Source: Argopecten irradians (Eukaryota > Mollusca > Bivalvia > Pectinida > Pectinidae). Taken from it: a DNA stretch of 64,000 nt. The notes beneath the pieces are model-generated. The model worked only from the letters and a program-made list of their open reading frames with translations. It searched no databases and was not told the DNA's origin. The stretch covers positions 22,964,362-23,028,361 of the forward strand of contig NC_091142.1 of NCBI RefSeq assembly GCF_041381155.1, written 5' to 3'. Positions 26,291 through 39,561 of the stretch are shown here, piece after piece. The position numbers and the translations under genes were made by a program. Numbering within the stretch: position 1 is the first letter of the stretch; the number at the start of each line of letters is the position of its first letter.

Positions 26291-27268
26291 GACGATTGAA
26301 ATTGGCAGAATAGATTTCGGACTATATATAGATTATGAAGTGGAGGATACAAATCATATGTGGACCTGTTTTTCTTTTTTTATAGCTCTATGGTGTGGTG
26401 AAAAATGTCACATAACCCGAGTATATGATAGTTCCCAGTATTTACAGTTAGACTCTTGTGTGTTCAAATTACCTTCAAGAGGTTACGAAAAAAAGTTCAT
26501 GGTTGGTGCAGTAAAACTAGCATATGTAAATTGTATAAAATAATGATGAAAATAAAATTGAATGTTCGTAGTTATTATGTATATATTCGTTCGCGCAATA
26601 AACTCGTGCTTTCTGTCAGTGCATTTTACATCCTGATTATCGATTAGGACTGCATTGTATATCGATATACTGTGACTGTTTAGTCGGTTGTCTATGACAA
26701 CAACCGGGACCCACTTCTCGATAAGTCATAGGCTATTCCATCAAAGCATAACTTTATTTTTACCTTTATTAGATATATATGTTCTTTTTTAACGGGAAAA
26801 CAATTTTAATGTAAATGAAAGCATTAGTTGTCATAGTTTTTAGATGATATCGTCTGTAATTGGAAATGCTAGAACACCCAATGCATGTTACGCACCAATG
26901 AATGTAAAAAATATGACAACCGATGCTTTTGAAAATAAAAACGAAACGATACCAACAGCAAATAGCTTCAAATAAGGTACTATGGTTACTATTGTCAAGG
27001 CATCCTAAAAGTTTATCAACTGAAATCGTATGCTAATCAAAGGCTACAGTAGCAGAAATGGACTATAGAAAATTATAAACATATATAGTATTTATGCAAT
27101 AAAATAATGATGTTTGTGAATAATGTAAAGTAGAATCCTACATTGGTTAACGAGAATAAAAAATATTAAATTGAATATAGATGAAATTAAATAATTTAAC
27201 AATAAAAAGAAAATATTATTATATATACCAAATCAAATAAAACAACTGAAACAATTATGAAATACAAG
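26290..27268. other. Non-coding stretch between satellites
   Basis: A plus-strand frame of 84 codons (26289-26543) begins at the satellite edge and has no domain I recognise. The rest is AT-rich. Confidence 0.35.
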
Positions 27269-27269
27269 G

Positions 27270-27765
27270 ACTTCTGGGTTACTATGACAACATTTACGAT
27301 GTGAAAACAACTGTTGGTGATACACAATGAATTTACTATGACAACATCGGTAAACAACTGTAAACAACTGTTGATGATACACATTAGGACTCCGGCCGTC
27401 AGGGTTACTATGACAACATCACGGTAAACAACTGTTGATGATACACAGGACTCCGGCCGTCAGGGTTACTATGACAACATTACGGTAAACAACTGTTGAT
27501 AATACACAGGACTCTTGGCCGTTACTATGACAACATTACGGTTTGTAGCCAACTAATGTTGATAATACACAGGACTCTGGGTTACTATGACAACATTTAC
27601 GGTAAACAATTGTTGATAATACACAGGACTTATCCGTCAGGGTTACTATGACAACATCACGGTAAACAACTGTTGATGATACACAGGACTCCGGCCGTCA
27701 GGGTTACTATGACAACATCACGGTAAACAATTGTTGATGATACACAGGACTCCGGCCCCGTCAGG
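27270..27765. repeat. 60-bp tandem repeat
   Basis: The unit runs GGTTACTATGACAACATCAC, GGTAAACAACTGTTGATGAT, ACACAGGACTCCGGCCGTCA. There are about eight copies; several lack parts of the CCGGCCGTCAG segment. Confidence 0.9.
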
Positions 27766-28150
27766 GTTACAGACAACTGCAATCCTGTTGCGACATCGAC
27801 CCGGCTCATGTTACAAAATCATTACGGTACTGTTTGAATGGAGTTGACAACGGAGTTGAAGCTCCGGCCAAATGTACAGTATCAGGCCCTTAATGGCAAG
27901 CCTATGTAAACAGAGAAGAACATTATTACATAAATTCATATTTCCGGCCATGTAAACATTACATACAAAATCATGAATTACGTCTAGGATGGATAGTTGA
28001 TATATACAAAATCGTCTATAATCTATGAATACATTTAAAAGATGAATGTAGTGATTACAGTCAAGAGCAACAACTTAATTTCTTTTGTCCAATACTGGTT
28101 ACAACAGCTAGCATACATGGTAAAATAGGGGGATAATTTACAACCTCTAA
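27765..28150. other. Spacer between two arrays
   Basis: CTCCGGCC words persist to about 27870, then unique AT-rich sequence follows. Confidence 0.4.
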
Positions 28151-28154
28151 TCGC

Positions 28155-28500
28155 GGTAAAAGTGTTCAGGGGCGACAACTTACCAGCTCGAATTCCGGTG
28201 AGAGACGTCAGGGGGGATAACTTACAAGCTCGAATTCGGGTAAGAGAGGTCAGGGGAGATAACTTACCAGATCGAATTCCGTTAAGAGAGGTCAGGGGAG
28301 ATAACTTTACCAGCTCGAATGCCATCCGGTTGAGAGAGGACTCAGGGGAGATAAACCGTCTCGAATTCCGGTTAAGAGAGGTCAGGGGAGACAACTTACC
28401 AGCTCGATTGCCTTGTAAGAGAGGTCAGGCATCGTCTGGAGATAACTTGACCAGCTCGAATGCGTTGAGCGGTAAGAGAGGTCAGGGGAGATAACTTACC
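28155..28500. repeat. 42-bp tandem repeat
   Basis: The unit is AAGAGAGGTCAGGGGAGATA, ACTTACCAGCTCGAATTCCG, GT. There are about eight copies. Since 42 is divisible by 3, both strands show a 14-codon periodic frame that a few indels break. Confidence 0.9.
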
Positions 28501-28579
28501 TGCTAATATACTGGTGACTCCGCCATAATGCCGATGGCCTTGAATGTACAACAACAGTAGAGAGAAAGTACGACCAATG

Positions 28580-31090
28580 GAGACGATGATGATAGAAACC
28601 CAAACATCTGTAGTGAAAGGTTGTTGACGAGGAAAATCGTCATACTGATTGTATATAAAATGTAGAAACCCAAACATCTGGAGTGAAAGGTTTTCTTAAC
28701 GACTTCGTCATACTGATCTATAAAATCCAAAACCCAAACATCTGGAGTGAAAGGTTGACGAGGATATCCAGTCATACTGATCAATAAAATGTAGAAACCC
28801 AAACATCTGTAGTGGCTAAAGGTTGGCGAGGAAATCGTCATAATAAAACGATCTATAAAATATAGAAACCCAAAACATCTGTAGTGAAAGGTTTGACGAG
28901 GTAAATCGTCATACTGATCTATAAAATATTGAAACCCAAACATCTGGAGTGAAAGGTTGGCGAGGAAATCGTCATACTGATCTATAAAATGTAGAAACCC
29001 AAACATCCTGTAGTGAAAGGTTGACGAGGAAAATCGTCATTTACTGAATCTATAAAATGTAGAACCCAAACATCTGTTAGTGAAAGGTACTGACGAGGAT
29101 ATCGTCATACCTGCGTCAATAAAATGTAGAAAACTAAAACATCTGTCTTCGAGTGAAAGGTTGAGCGAGGAAATCGTCATACTGGATCTATAAAATATAG
29201 AAACCCAAACATCTGTAGTGGAAAGTGGTTGACGAGGAAATCGTCATACTGATCTATAAAATATAGAAACCCAAACATCTGTAGTGAAAGGTTGGCGAGG
29301 AAATCGTCATACTGATCTATAAAAATATAGAAACCCAAACATCTGTAGGTGAAAGGTTTGGCGAGGAAAATCGTCATACTGATCTATAAAATATAGAAAC
29401 CCAAAACATCTGTAGTGAAAGGTTGGCGAGGAAATCGTCATACTGATCTATAAAATATAGAAACCCAAAACATCTGTAGTGAAAGGTTGACCGAGGAAAT
29501 CGTCATACTGATCTATAAAAATATAGAAACCCAAACATCTGTAGTGAAAGGTTGACGAGAATCGAGTCCATACTGGAGCTATAAAAGATATAGTCATACT
29601 GATACTATCTAAAAAATATAGAAACCCAAACATCTGTAGTGAAAGGTTGGCGAGGAAATCGTTCATACTGATCTATAAAATATAGAAACACCCAAACATC
29701 TGTAGTGAAAGGTTGGCGAGGGAAATCGTCATACTGATCTATAAAATGTAGAAACCCAAACATCTGTAGTGAAAGGTTGATGACGAGGAAATCGTCATAC
29801 TGATCTATAAAATATAGAAACCCAAACAATCATGTAGTGAAAGGTTGGCGAGGAAATCGTCATACTGATCTATAAAATATAGAAACCCAAACATCTGTAG
29901 TGAAAGGTTGACGAGGAAATCGTCATACTGATCTATAAAATATAGAAACCCAAACATCTGGAGTGAAAGGTTGGCGAGGAAATCGTCATACTGATCTATA
30001 AAATATAGAAACCCAAACATCTGGAGTGAAAGGTTGGCGAGGAAATCGTCATACTGATCTATAAAATATAGAAACCCAAACATCTGTAGTGAAAGGTTGG
30101 CGAGGAAATCGTCATACTGATCTATAAAATATAGAAAAACCCAAACATCTGTAGTGAAAGGTTGACGAGGAAATCGTCATACGATCTATAAAAAAAATAT
30201 AGAAACCCAAACATCTGTAGTGAAAGGTTGGCGAGGAAATCGTCATACTGATCTATAAAATATAGAAACCCAAACATCTGTAGTGAAAGGTTGACGAGGA
30301 AATCGTCATACTGATCTATAAAATATAGAAACCCAAACATCTGTAGTGAAAGGTTGACGAGGAAATCGTCATACTGATCTATAAAATATAGAAACCCAAA
30401 CATCTGTAGTGAAAGGTTGACGAGGAAATCGTCATACTGATCTATAAAATATAGAAACCCAAACATCTGTAGTGAAAGGTTGACGAGGAAATCGTCATAC
30501 TGATCTATAAAATATAGAAACCCAAACATCTGTAGTGAAAGGTTGCGAGGAAATCGTCATACTGATCTATAAAATATAGAAACCCAAACATCTGGAGTGA
30601 AAGGTTGGACGAGGAAATCGTCATTGTACTGATCTATAAAAATATAGAAACCCAAACAATCGGAGTGAAAGGTTGACGAGGAAATCGTCATACTGATCTA
30701 TAAAATATAGAAACCCAAACATCTGTAGTGAAAGGTTGACGAGGAAATCGTCATACTGATCTATAAAATATAGAAACCAAACATCTGTTCAGTGAAAGGT
30801 TGGCGAGGAAATCTCGTTCATACTGATCTATAAAATATAGAAACCCAAATATTTGGAAGTGAAAGATCAGACGAGAAACGTCATACTGATCTGTAAAATA
30901 TAGAAACCAAAATCTGTAGTGAAAGTTGACGAGGAAATCGTCATTACTGGTCTTTAAAATATAGAAACCCTAACATCTTGAGGTGAAAGGTTGACGAGGA
31001 ATCGTCATTATGCTCTATAAAATATAGAAACCCAAACATCCTGGAGTGAAAGGTTGACGAGGAAATCGTCATACTGGATCTATAAAATAT
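28580..31090. repeat. 63-bp satellite
   Basis: The unit runs AGAAACCCAAACATCTGTAG, TGAAAGGTTGACGAGGAAAT, CGTCATACTGATCTATAAAA, TAT, about 40 copies. GACGA-GGAAA-TCGTC is a small hairpin in each unit. Copies at about 29830-30600 are near-identical, and both flanks carry many indels. A minus-strand 21-codon periodic frame is open in the clean part. Confidence 0.95.
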
Positions 31091-33050
31091 ATGATGTACA
31101 ATTAGGCATTGTTTACAAAACGTCATTGTTCTGTATGGCCTTATCTTTTGTAATATTCAAACGAGCTTAGCCATTTTAGGTGTATTTGAATTCTATCATT
31201 GTTGCTTCTAGATTGCAACTGACCTGGAATTAATTAAGAACCAGAGAAACACTTGATCTTGAGTAATCTTGTGTGGCAGGTTTAGATTATGTCGATTTGT
31301 CCTACAGTAATAAGACGTTTTATTTTCGCTGTCAAATATATATTTTCAGGATAGTATAAGTATGTCCTGTTTATATCCGGTATTGTAGGTGGTATTTTTA
31401 TTATCCTGTATTATTGGTTTCGTAATGTGAACCGGAAGGAGACTAAATGCTAAACTAGATGCAATAAGCAACAAGTTTTATTCAGACAATGCATGGTGGT
31501 TTTTTCAAACAAATTGTTCGTCAAAGTTTTATCAATGGTGACGTATACAAATACTGCAAATTGTACTGAATATCTTCTTATGCATAATGAAAGATACCCG
31601 GCAGCAGCAAAAATAATGCAAAATAATATGTAGGATATGTAAAAGTCCAGGTAAAGATTTTGATTTTATAAAAATGTAAATTTTATTTTGTTATTAATAT
31701 TGTCTAGGTCCATTGTCTCTTGTTTCGACACTGTATGTTTAGGAGAAGGCTTTTATAAAAACTTTTAACCTGATCTTTTTATCTTTTGTATTGACAATAA
31801 AACTATGTTTAAACTAAAAAAATGTCTGTAATTAAGAAGTTTGATACATGTTACATTTTATGATATAAAATGCAAAAATATTTCAATAGTTTAAGTTGTG
31901 CAATTACGTCCAGCACAATAGATTCATTTAATATTTCTGTTTACACAGGTAACAGTTTGTTGGCAGAAAAGGGTTAAAAGAACAATACAACGGTAATCAA
32001 ACAATAACAGGGTTCAATCCATGTTAAATAATTCTTGATATTTACTTAACATTCATCTATCCATTATTAATTTCTCTATCAAATGATGGCAATCCGTGAG
32101 TCATTTAATCATACAATTTACTTAATGTTCATCGTAATGCATCACGTACGTTAAATTCTAATTAACAACTCCTTTAACAAGTTGATTAGTGTATTGATAT
32201 ATGTGAAATTAAGATGTGTCCAGTTTGTTCAATGTAAATCTTCATTCCCATTCAAAATTAATTTATGTAAATTCTAAACTAAATGTTCTTTTATTTAAAA
32301 ACCAACCTCGTTTATTTGCTAAAAGATCCTTATCGCCCTGAATATTTCTCACTAATAAGAAACCAGGCATGTTTGTGGATTTTAATTCATGTTCGTGCAC
32401 TTTAATTCTGTCATCACGATGTTTACAAGTCTCCATGGTGAAATTTTATTAATAGCTGATAGTACAAACTATCTAATTCGAACCTATTCACGACTCGCCC
32501 GCTCGTCTGTCTGTTTTAACGCCTGACATAAAGATACACTTTGAAGTGCATCTCATATGCATTTAAGAAATAGGCGATAGCAATATAAAATCAAACACGA
32601 CATCCGACCATCCAAATTTGCAGTCCAATGATATCATTTTTAAGTTACAGTCCAATATATAAACATTCCCAATTTAAAGTTTTCAGTCACAATATTATCA
32701 AATAGTCTAGTCTGCGTCTACATCCTTTCTCATAGGAAATTACACGATTAAGTATTACGAGACTATCATGTCATTGAAATAAAGTATTAATAAATGTCTG
32801 TATTGTTTCACTTCCATCAATGGTCTCATAATAGATAAAAGAACACTTTTTTACAAAAGTATTAACAAAACATAAAGGTCTTCCTTGAAAATGGCAAGTA
32901 GTAAAAAATGTATTACATCAGTTTCATGTCATTGACAATTGAAACATAGTATTGAACGTTCTAATTTCGTTTTCAGAAGAACAATAACTTTCAAAGTTCG
33001 GATTCAAATCATTTCGAAACTCGTGTGTCAGAGCCTGTGATGTGACCTCT
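31090..33050. other. Non-coding stretch; possible intron
   Basis: No exon recognised by eye. If the exon at 33054-33270 is real, its downstream partners should lie here or further left. Confidence 0.35.
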
Positions 33051-33053
33051 TAC

Positions 33054-33270
33054 CTGTGCCTTGGTAGGTACTGAGAATGTTGTCGATGGTAAAACAGTCA
33101 CTGATACTATTCTGACACGTAGTCAGCAGTCCCGAGTACGTGATGTTCCCGTTATTCTCCTGCTGCTGCCAAAACGGCGTGAAGATAGCCACGCTTGCGC
33201 AGACGAAACTGATAATGATGACAATGAGTGCAACACATGCTAATTTGGAGTTGTTGCCAATACACGCCAT
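33054..33270 (-). CDS. Claudin/PMP22-like tetraspan protein, first coding exon
   Basis: An ATG at 33270 opens 72 codons and then meets a donor (ACAG|GTAAGA) in phase 1. Residues 11-30 form a transmembrane helix (ACVALIVIIISFVCASVAIF). They are followed by TPFWQQQ, the sequon GNIT, and GLLTTC with a second Cys nine residues on (ISDCF). TPxW plus a GLxxxC(x8)C first extracellular loop is the mark of claudin, PMP22 and Clc-like four-helix proteins, which act in membranes at cell contacts or as channel subunits. The remaining three helices should be on exons to the left; I could not find them. An in-frame ATG further upstream (33345) is possible but gives a charged extension unusual for this family. 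Confidence 0.55.
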
Positions 33271-33523
33271 CCTTGGACTGTCTCTCAAGTGCGTTTTTTC
33301 GAATATTTCCCGTTCCAGTCGTTGTATCATAAATAACCATAACAACCCATTTGTATGGAGTTTATAATAGTCACCGTCAGTCCCAAGCTTTGTCGATCAG
33401 ATTCCACAGCTAAAAAATTATTTTTAAATTAGAGCACAGCTATTGTAATTCTTTCTGTACTTTGAGCAACACTAGCGATTTTGACGAATGACATGTATTG
33501 GAACATTTAAGACAATGTAACAA

Positions 33524-33740
33524 TTATCTATTTAAAAAACCGAGTGTTTTCACCACTATTTCATCTGCAACATCTTCCATTTGATCCAGACATTCGAACC
33601 ACGTGATGAAAATGTATATTTTTACATTCATGGCCCAATCTGTTGAATATGTGATAAAAACACAGTCCTCCGGAGAATCAAAGATCACCAGTGGAGGCAT
33701 CGGTGTTAATAAACTGCACACAATATTTGGATTCCTTGAC
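33524..33740 (-). CDS. Unrecognised candidate terminal exon
   Basis: The minus strand is open from a possible acceptor (TTGTGTGCAG, about 33716) through TPMPPLVIFDSPEDCVFI and WFECLDQMEDVADEIVVK to a stop at 33524. The acidic, balanced composition looks more protein-like than its surroundings. I recognise no family. It may equally be a chance frame. Confidence 0.2.
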
Positions 33741-34540
33741 TTCATATGTATAATATATACATCACACAAAGAGTCAAGTCATATATAGAAGTGCATTTTT
33801 ATCTGTATTTCCTCGATTATTGGAAAGGCAATGAAGCATACATGGATTTAGATCAGGAGACGCCACTTTAACTTTTTCATCCATTTTATCACAATCCAGA
33901 GTATCTATAGATTCAAATGTCATTAAACCCTAGATGTACCTAACTCTCAATGATTAAAGGGGAGTTTATAAGTATAAAACAAAAAAAGCTTGTGATGTAT
34001 GACTTAGTTACAAAAGGAATATGTTAAAGCATGTGTTCATGAAGAATTAATTACCAACGAACTCAACAATAAGATTAGGTGACATATACAGAAAGTGATT
34101 AATAGTAACTTTATAATCAAATTAACTCAACTTCTATAAATAGAATCATCATCACAATATTGACTGATTAATTATTTGACACAGATATGTATTAGAGACG
34201 CGGCTCTGTTTCCATAACACTATTAGGATATCACATGTATAGCATTCATAAGAAACAGATCCAAATAAAATAAAATCGTACGACAATGACGTGGAGTCCT
34301 TATTTTTTGGCTATAAAACGTCACAGTGAAAACATAAAATAAAACTAGAAATAAATCGTGATATTATGTTTTCAAGGAAGAAAATGTCCTGAATTGGCAT
34401 TAAATGATATGAAATATAATTTTAGCTTGATAATAGTAGGCAGAGAGAGTGATAATAAAGATATAACACTTGATTATATCTTAAACACGGACGCTTTTTC
34501 CTTTGTTTACAACTAACTTACACAATGCTTGCCATTAAAC
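33740..34540. other. Non-coding stretch
   Basis: Nothing recognised. Confidence 0.35.
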
Positions 34541-35075
34541 CACTAACCCAAGATTCATAGCAACTGCATCTGATGATTTAGACGATTTCATTATTATTAT
34601 CTTTATTTCTTCCAAAATGAAGAGTATATAACGATAATATATGAAAATACATATGGTAACAGCATGAAATAATATGTACAAAATTAGAGAGAGAGGGAAT
34701 AGCGGGAAAATACACAACATAATTATTATAATCATTAAATAGTATAAATATCCCTTCCAAAAAATTTCGGCCTCTTGGTCATCTTCAGGTACATAGAAAT
34801 TTAAACGTTCAAGACTGATTTCACCTAGCTTTTCTTGTGTTTCTATATGTACCGGAAGATGGTCAAGAGGCCGAAAATTTGTGGATGGGATATTTATATT
34901 ATTTAATGTTTATATATATTCTCCCTCTGGAGAACTAGTATTTGAAAGTATAATTATTATAAATCAGAGAAAGAGAGAAGAGGGCACAATTCTCTCGGAT
35001 ATTTCTATATCAAAATATTTTCAACATATATATATATTCTTAAAGATAAACGACGAGTCAGTTTTGCAGTGATTG
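34540..35075. mobile_element. Long foldback element, ~250-bp arms
   Basis: The strongest inner pairing is TTTCGGCCTCTTGGTCATCT (near 34766) against AGATGGTCAAGAGGCCGAAA (near 34857), around a loop of about 60 bp. Pairing continues outward through AGTATAAATATCCCTTCCA against GGATGGGATATTTATATTA and, more loosely, to about 34570 and 35055. No coding frame is present; this fits a MITE. Confidence 0.65.
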
Positions 35076-35079
35076 TAAA

Positions 35080-36085
35080 TCAGCTACATATACAAATTGA
35101 ACATCTTTTTAAAGGTATACACTGGTAACAATCTGAATTGTTCCATATCATACCTTTCCAATGTATAGCCCAAGGGACCTCCTAATAATACATGTACATG
35201 TATTAATATGAAATAAAATATATATTCGTGATTGATACAATTGAACATATGAAACATTTTCTTTTTTGTTCAGTTAAAGAACAATTCAAAACAATATGAC
35301 TAACAATATCAGTGTAAAAGTGTCCTCAATAGTGACATAATATTACAGAATTTTCTAAACGTACAGACACAATCATTTTCATATTAAAGGCAAGTGTGAT
35401 GACGTAGAGAGCTAGTTTCCAAAGGTAATGGGGTTTTAAACAATCATGTAATGATAAGAATCGTGTGAATTCTGAATTTATGCGCGTCATTTGACATTCT
35501 CAAATTTCCAGGCAATTTTAGTTTCATTACATAGTTACATATTTGTGGACTAATGCATTCCAACAATATCTGGAAGAAAAGGATCCATCATCAAAATTTT
35601 TAAGACATATTCAAGTTGTATTCTTAAGTATTTTGGTAATGTCTGGAATAAAACCTTTCTGAACATATCGTAGTTTCAATATTATTTAAAAACAATCTCA
35701 CCTTGAAAATTTCTAAAAAAGCAAATTTATTCTATTTCATTCTACAAACTCTGCCTAGCCTATGAACAATAGTTTTTTTTCTTCTATATCAATATAAGCC
35801 TCTCCCATATAGAGGTTCAGTTACACAACCTATGAGTGAAGTACACATATTCCTGTTCTAGTTCGTCTGTCAAACCCTTGTATAGACTTTTAAATAGAAT
35901 GTTGAGCCCCTTTTTCTAGCATTGATAAATCAGGTTTTGATATCAACCAAAGATCACACCCCAATAGAGCAGGAAGTATAAACTTTTATGTTTTGATAAT
36001 TTTTTGAAATCGTAAGAGGGTTCACACTGTAAACTTTTTAGTGTTAAAGCTTAATCCATTTATGGTGTTTTTAACGTGTAGCTAG
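35080..36085. other. Non-coding stretch
   Basis: Nothing recognised. Short AT tracts only. Confidence 0.35.
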
Positions 36086-37275
36086 CTTAACACCAATAAC
36101 GGTGTAAAAAACGACTAACACCGTTCCTGGTGTTGAAAGTTAATTCCAAACAATGAAAACTGTACGTGTTTACCCTAAATTTGGTGTTTAACTTTTTTGT
36201 AATCCAATCACGGAATGTTGGTTTTGGTGTAAGTGTTGCAACGTTACACCAAAATGGTGTAACTTTACACCAAATTCTCACTTCGAAGTGTAACGTTACA
36301 ACTCCAGTGGTGTAACGACCTTACACCAACTTTTCACTTGAAAGGAAACCTTTACCTACCACATGCGGTGTAACTTTACACCAGATCTCCGTTTTGAAGT
36401 GTTACCTTACACCATAGTGGTGTTACAATTTACAGCAAATCATACTTGAAAGTGTAACCTTACACCACATGGTGTAACCTTTACTCATACAAATTTTTCA
36501 CTTGAAAATGTCAACGTTACACCCCGGTGTTTTTAGCTGTACACCAGATCTCCGTTTGAAGTGTTACCGTTACATTGTACAAAGGAGTAAGCTTTACACC
36601 AAAACCTAATTTGAAAGGGTACATTACACCTCAGGCGGGAGTTTACTTTACACCAGAACACTTCGTTTGAACATGGTACGTTGTGACACCACAGTAAGTT
36701 GTTACTTTTACACCAAATCATCAACTTGAAAGTGTTACCTTACACCACAGTGGTGCCTACTTTGCACAAATTCTAAACTTGAAAGAGAAACCTTACACCA
36801 CAGTTGTGTGTGACTTTACACACAAATTCCTCACTTTGAAAGTGGTAACGTTACAACCACAGTGGTGTTTACTTTAACACCAACTAGGTTTTTCACTTGA
36901 AAGGGTAACCTTACACCCGCAGCGGCGTTACTTTTCATAAGATCATTCGTTTGAAGTGTTACCTTATACCACAGTGGTGTTACTTTAACAACCAAATCTA
37001 TACTTGAAAGTGTAAAAACGTTAAACACCAGCAGTGGTGTTACATTACTCCAACTTTTCACTTGAAAGGGTAATCTTACACCACAGCGGTGATTGTTACT
37101 TTTCATAAGATCAACCGTTTGAAGTGTTGCCTTACACCACAGTGGTGTTACTTTACCACCAAGAGCGTAATATGAAAGTGTAAACCTTACACCACAGTGG
37201 TGTTACATTAACACCAAATCCTAACTTGAAAGGGTAACCTTACACTCATAGACATGTGTTACTTTTACACTGCAA
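36085..37275. repeat. ~52-bp satellite with a palindromic core
   Basis: The unit runs AACTTGAAAGTGTTACCTTA, CACCACAGTGGTGTTACTTT, ACACCAAATTCT, about 20 copies with many indels. CACCAC-A-GTGGTG is a perfect palindrome around one base. The array ends within about 15 bp of the start of the methyltransferase tandem units. Confidence 0.9.
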
Positions 37276-39410
37276 CTTTTCGTTTTGGCTTTGTTGCTAC
37301 TCTGCAAAATAATACTAACGTTTATCTAATTACAAATATAGTTTACACAGGTATGTTATCCGTTTTTCATTGTGATGATTTTGTCTTTTTTTAAACTAGC
37401 CCTAAAGGTCGACTGCACAGACTGGGATTTTGTTCCGGTATTGCAATAATTCGATAATGGCTTTCTAAATCAAAATATGTTTTAATGAAATAATATTTCT
37501 ATAGAAATTGTAGAATAGCATTTTCCACAAAAATAACAGAATAGCACAAAATAAAGACATGTCTTTATAAGTAAATAATACCCCATATACACATAATTAT
37601 GCACATGGACTTTGTCATCTGATTACTAATCATGGGATGAAATGGGGGTTAATAATGAAATAATCATAAACAGGTAGATATAAATAATTATGCACATGGA
37701 CTTTGTCATCTGATTACACTGCACGTGTCTATAGATGCCAAGTAATAAATCAAAGTAAGACCAATTCAGGATAAAGCGAAAATTAAATACCACCCTAGTT
37801 AATGTGATTGTGGAAGATATAACAGGAGGCATTGCTCCCTCTCTATGTTTGACTGACACATCTATCAGAGAGACTCTTATCCATATAATACAGCACACCA
37901 TTACAACAATAAGCTTACATCTCAATTACACATAATTGTTAGTAACATTGCAATATTGTATTTCTTCACAAGTAAAGTTCTCAAAAAGAGTATGCATTTC
38001 ATCAACCGCATATACTTACTACCAACAATGATTACATCCCAGGTACTAAGTTTCTCGGCGTGTCTTAATATAAATACATAGAAAAAACTGGTATGAACCA
38101 TGTGGTCTTCAAAAATAGAGTTCGTGATAAAGAACATTTTAAAGTTATCAACCATTTTTAGAACCAACCAAAATGTAATATACGTCGGCACATATTCTGG
38201 CACATATAGTCAAATTGATTGGAATTATACAATTTAAAATCGTAGAAAATTAAATAAGCACTGGAAAAACGAATTTTTTTACCATCAACCTAGGAACAAC
38301 AGTATATTATACAAAAACCTAGGACGTACTATTAAGGATTTTAAGCAATCACTTAAGTATTTTACCATTATTATAAATATTACTATATATCTCTACAAGC
38401 CTTTTTTGTCTTTCCAATGATGTTGGACTGAAGAGAAACTGATGAGCAAAATAGTCTTATATATACAAACTATCCAATTTGTATATGACAGAATATAAAT
38501 TCCTTAAATCCTTCATTAATATGGTAAAGTATCAAAAAACCAGTATTATTTATATCCGGAAAATACAGAAATACTTAAAACCTATGCCAAAAAGACTAGT
38601 AAATTGTCATACTAAGAAAGTGCATGTGACTCGCATAAAAGTTCACACACTATTTTGGAGTAGATCATTATATCTCGCCCTCACCAAACCAAAAGTCCAC
38701 AAAGATCTGTCAAGGAGAAATTTAATTATAAGAAATTGATTCCCAAACTTAGGATAAACGTTTGGTGATCAAAAAGTTGGCAATAATCGTTTTCAAAAAC
38801 AAATTATCCATTTGATTTAAACCTAACCATTGCATATCATTTCACTTACATTTGAATTTAAATGCATTGTGTAGTTTACATTTTGTCTGCAAGCCATGTG
38901 CACTTTACTAGACACAAAAATCACGCCTATTTTAAAGCCATTCTACAACTTCTGTGAAACAATTATGGTGATATTTTAAAAATCGGTTTTTCATCTCTGT
39001 GACCTGGTTATGACATGATATAAATCACTGAATAGTGTAAAACCTTAGGAGGACATGAACAAAAGGTCAATGCAATTAACAGTTTATAAAACAATGGAAT
39101 ATGTATAATCGTCATGGTTAGTGATTCCACATCCTCTTTACCTTATCCATCCGCAACGCACATTATACAACCGCATGTCAATTTAAAATTGTACCAACGG
39201 CCACCAAGCATTTTATCCACTCAAAACACACTTTATATATCCACCTGCTTTCACTTTACATGTATGAACAAAAAGTTCTGCATATCGTTATGTGACATAC
39301 AATGCACTAGTTAAGACTATATAAGATTTGTATCCCCTTAACAACTATTATTTCCCCATAATAAACAATATCCGTACAGGCTTTAGACCTACATATACAT
39401 TTGTAAATAC

Positions 39411-39561
39411 CTGACTGAAATATTTTGCAGTATCTATCCATACTAAATTGCATCAGATCACCCTCAGCGGGCTGACCGGAAATGGAGTTGAGATACGTCT
39501 GTAAGTACCATTCTGGGTCAAATAAGCCAGCGTAATCCGTGGTTGTTCCTCTAGCCGCCAT
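39411..39561 (-). CDS. Orphan exon 1b of an NNMT/PNMT-family gene
   Basis: This is an intact 50-codon copy starting MAARGTTTDYAGLFDPEWYL and ending KIFQS with a phase-1 donor (CAG|GTATTT). To its left there is only 2 kb of unit sequence and then satellite, with no exon 2 or 3. It therefore cannot make a full enzyme unless other copies lie beyond the satellites. Confidence 0.7.

Noticed and set aside
24917..26299. 460-codon plus-strand open frame in the 22-bp satellite
   Set aside because: It is purely the repeat read through; other forward frames are equally open, there is no start context, and no non-repetitive protein sequence is attached.
26289..26543. 84-codon plus-strand frame next to the 22-bp satellite
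   Set aside because: No family resemblance, starts at the array edge, no splice sites.
28162..28494. Repeated VRGDNLP frame (RGD motif) in the 42-bp repeat
   Set aside because: Follows from the repeat unit; the opposite strand is also open, and the frame is broken by indels.
28503..30529. Minus-strand frames with a 21-residue repeat in the 63-bp satellite
   Set aside because: The unit length is a multiple of 3 and lacks a stop in that frame; indels break it wherever the array is degenerate. No signal peptide or flanking exon.
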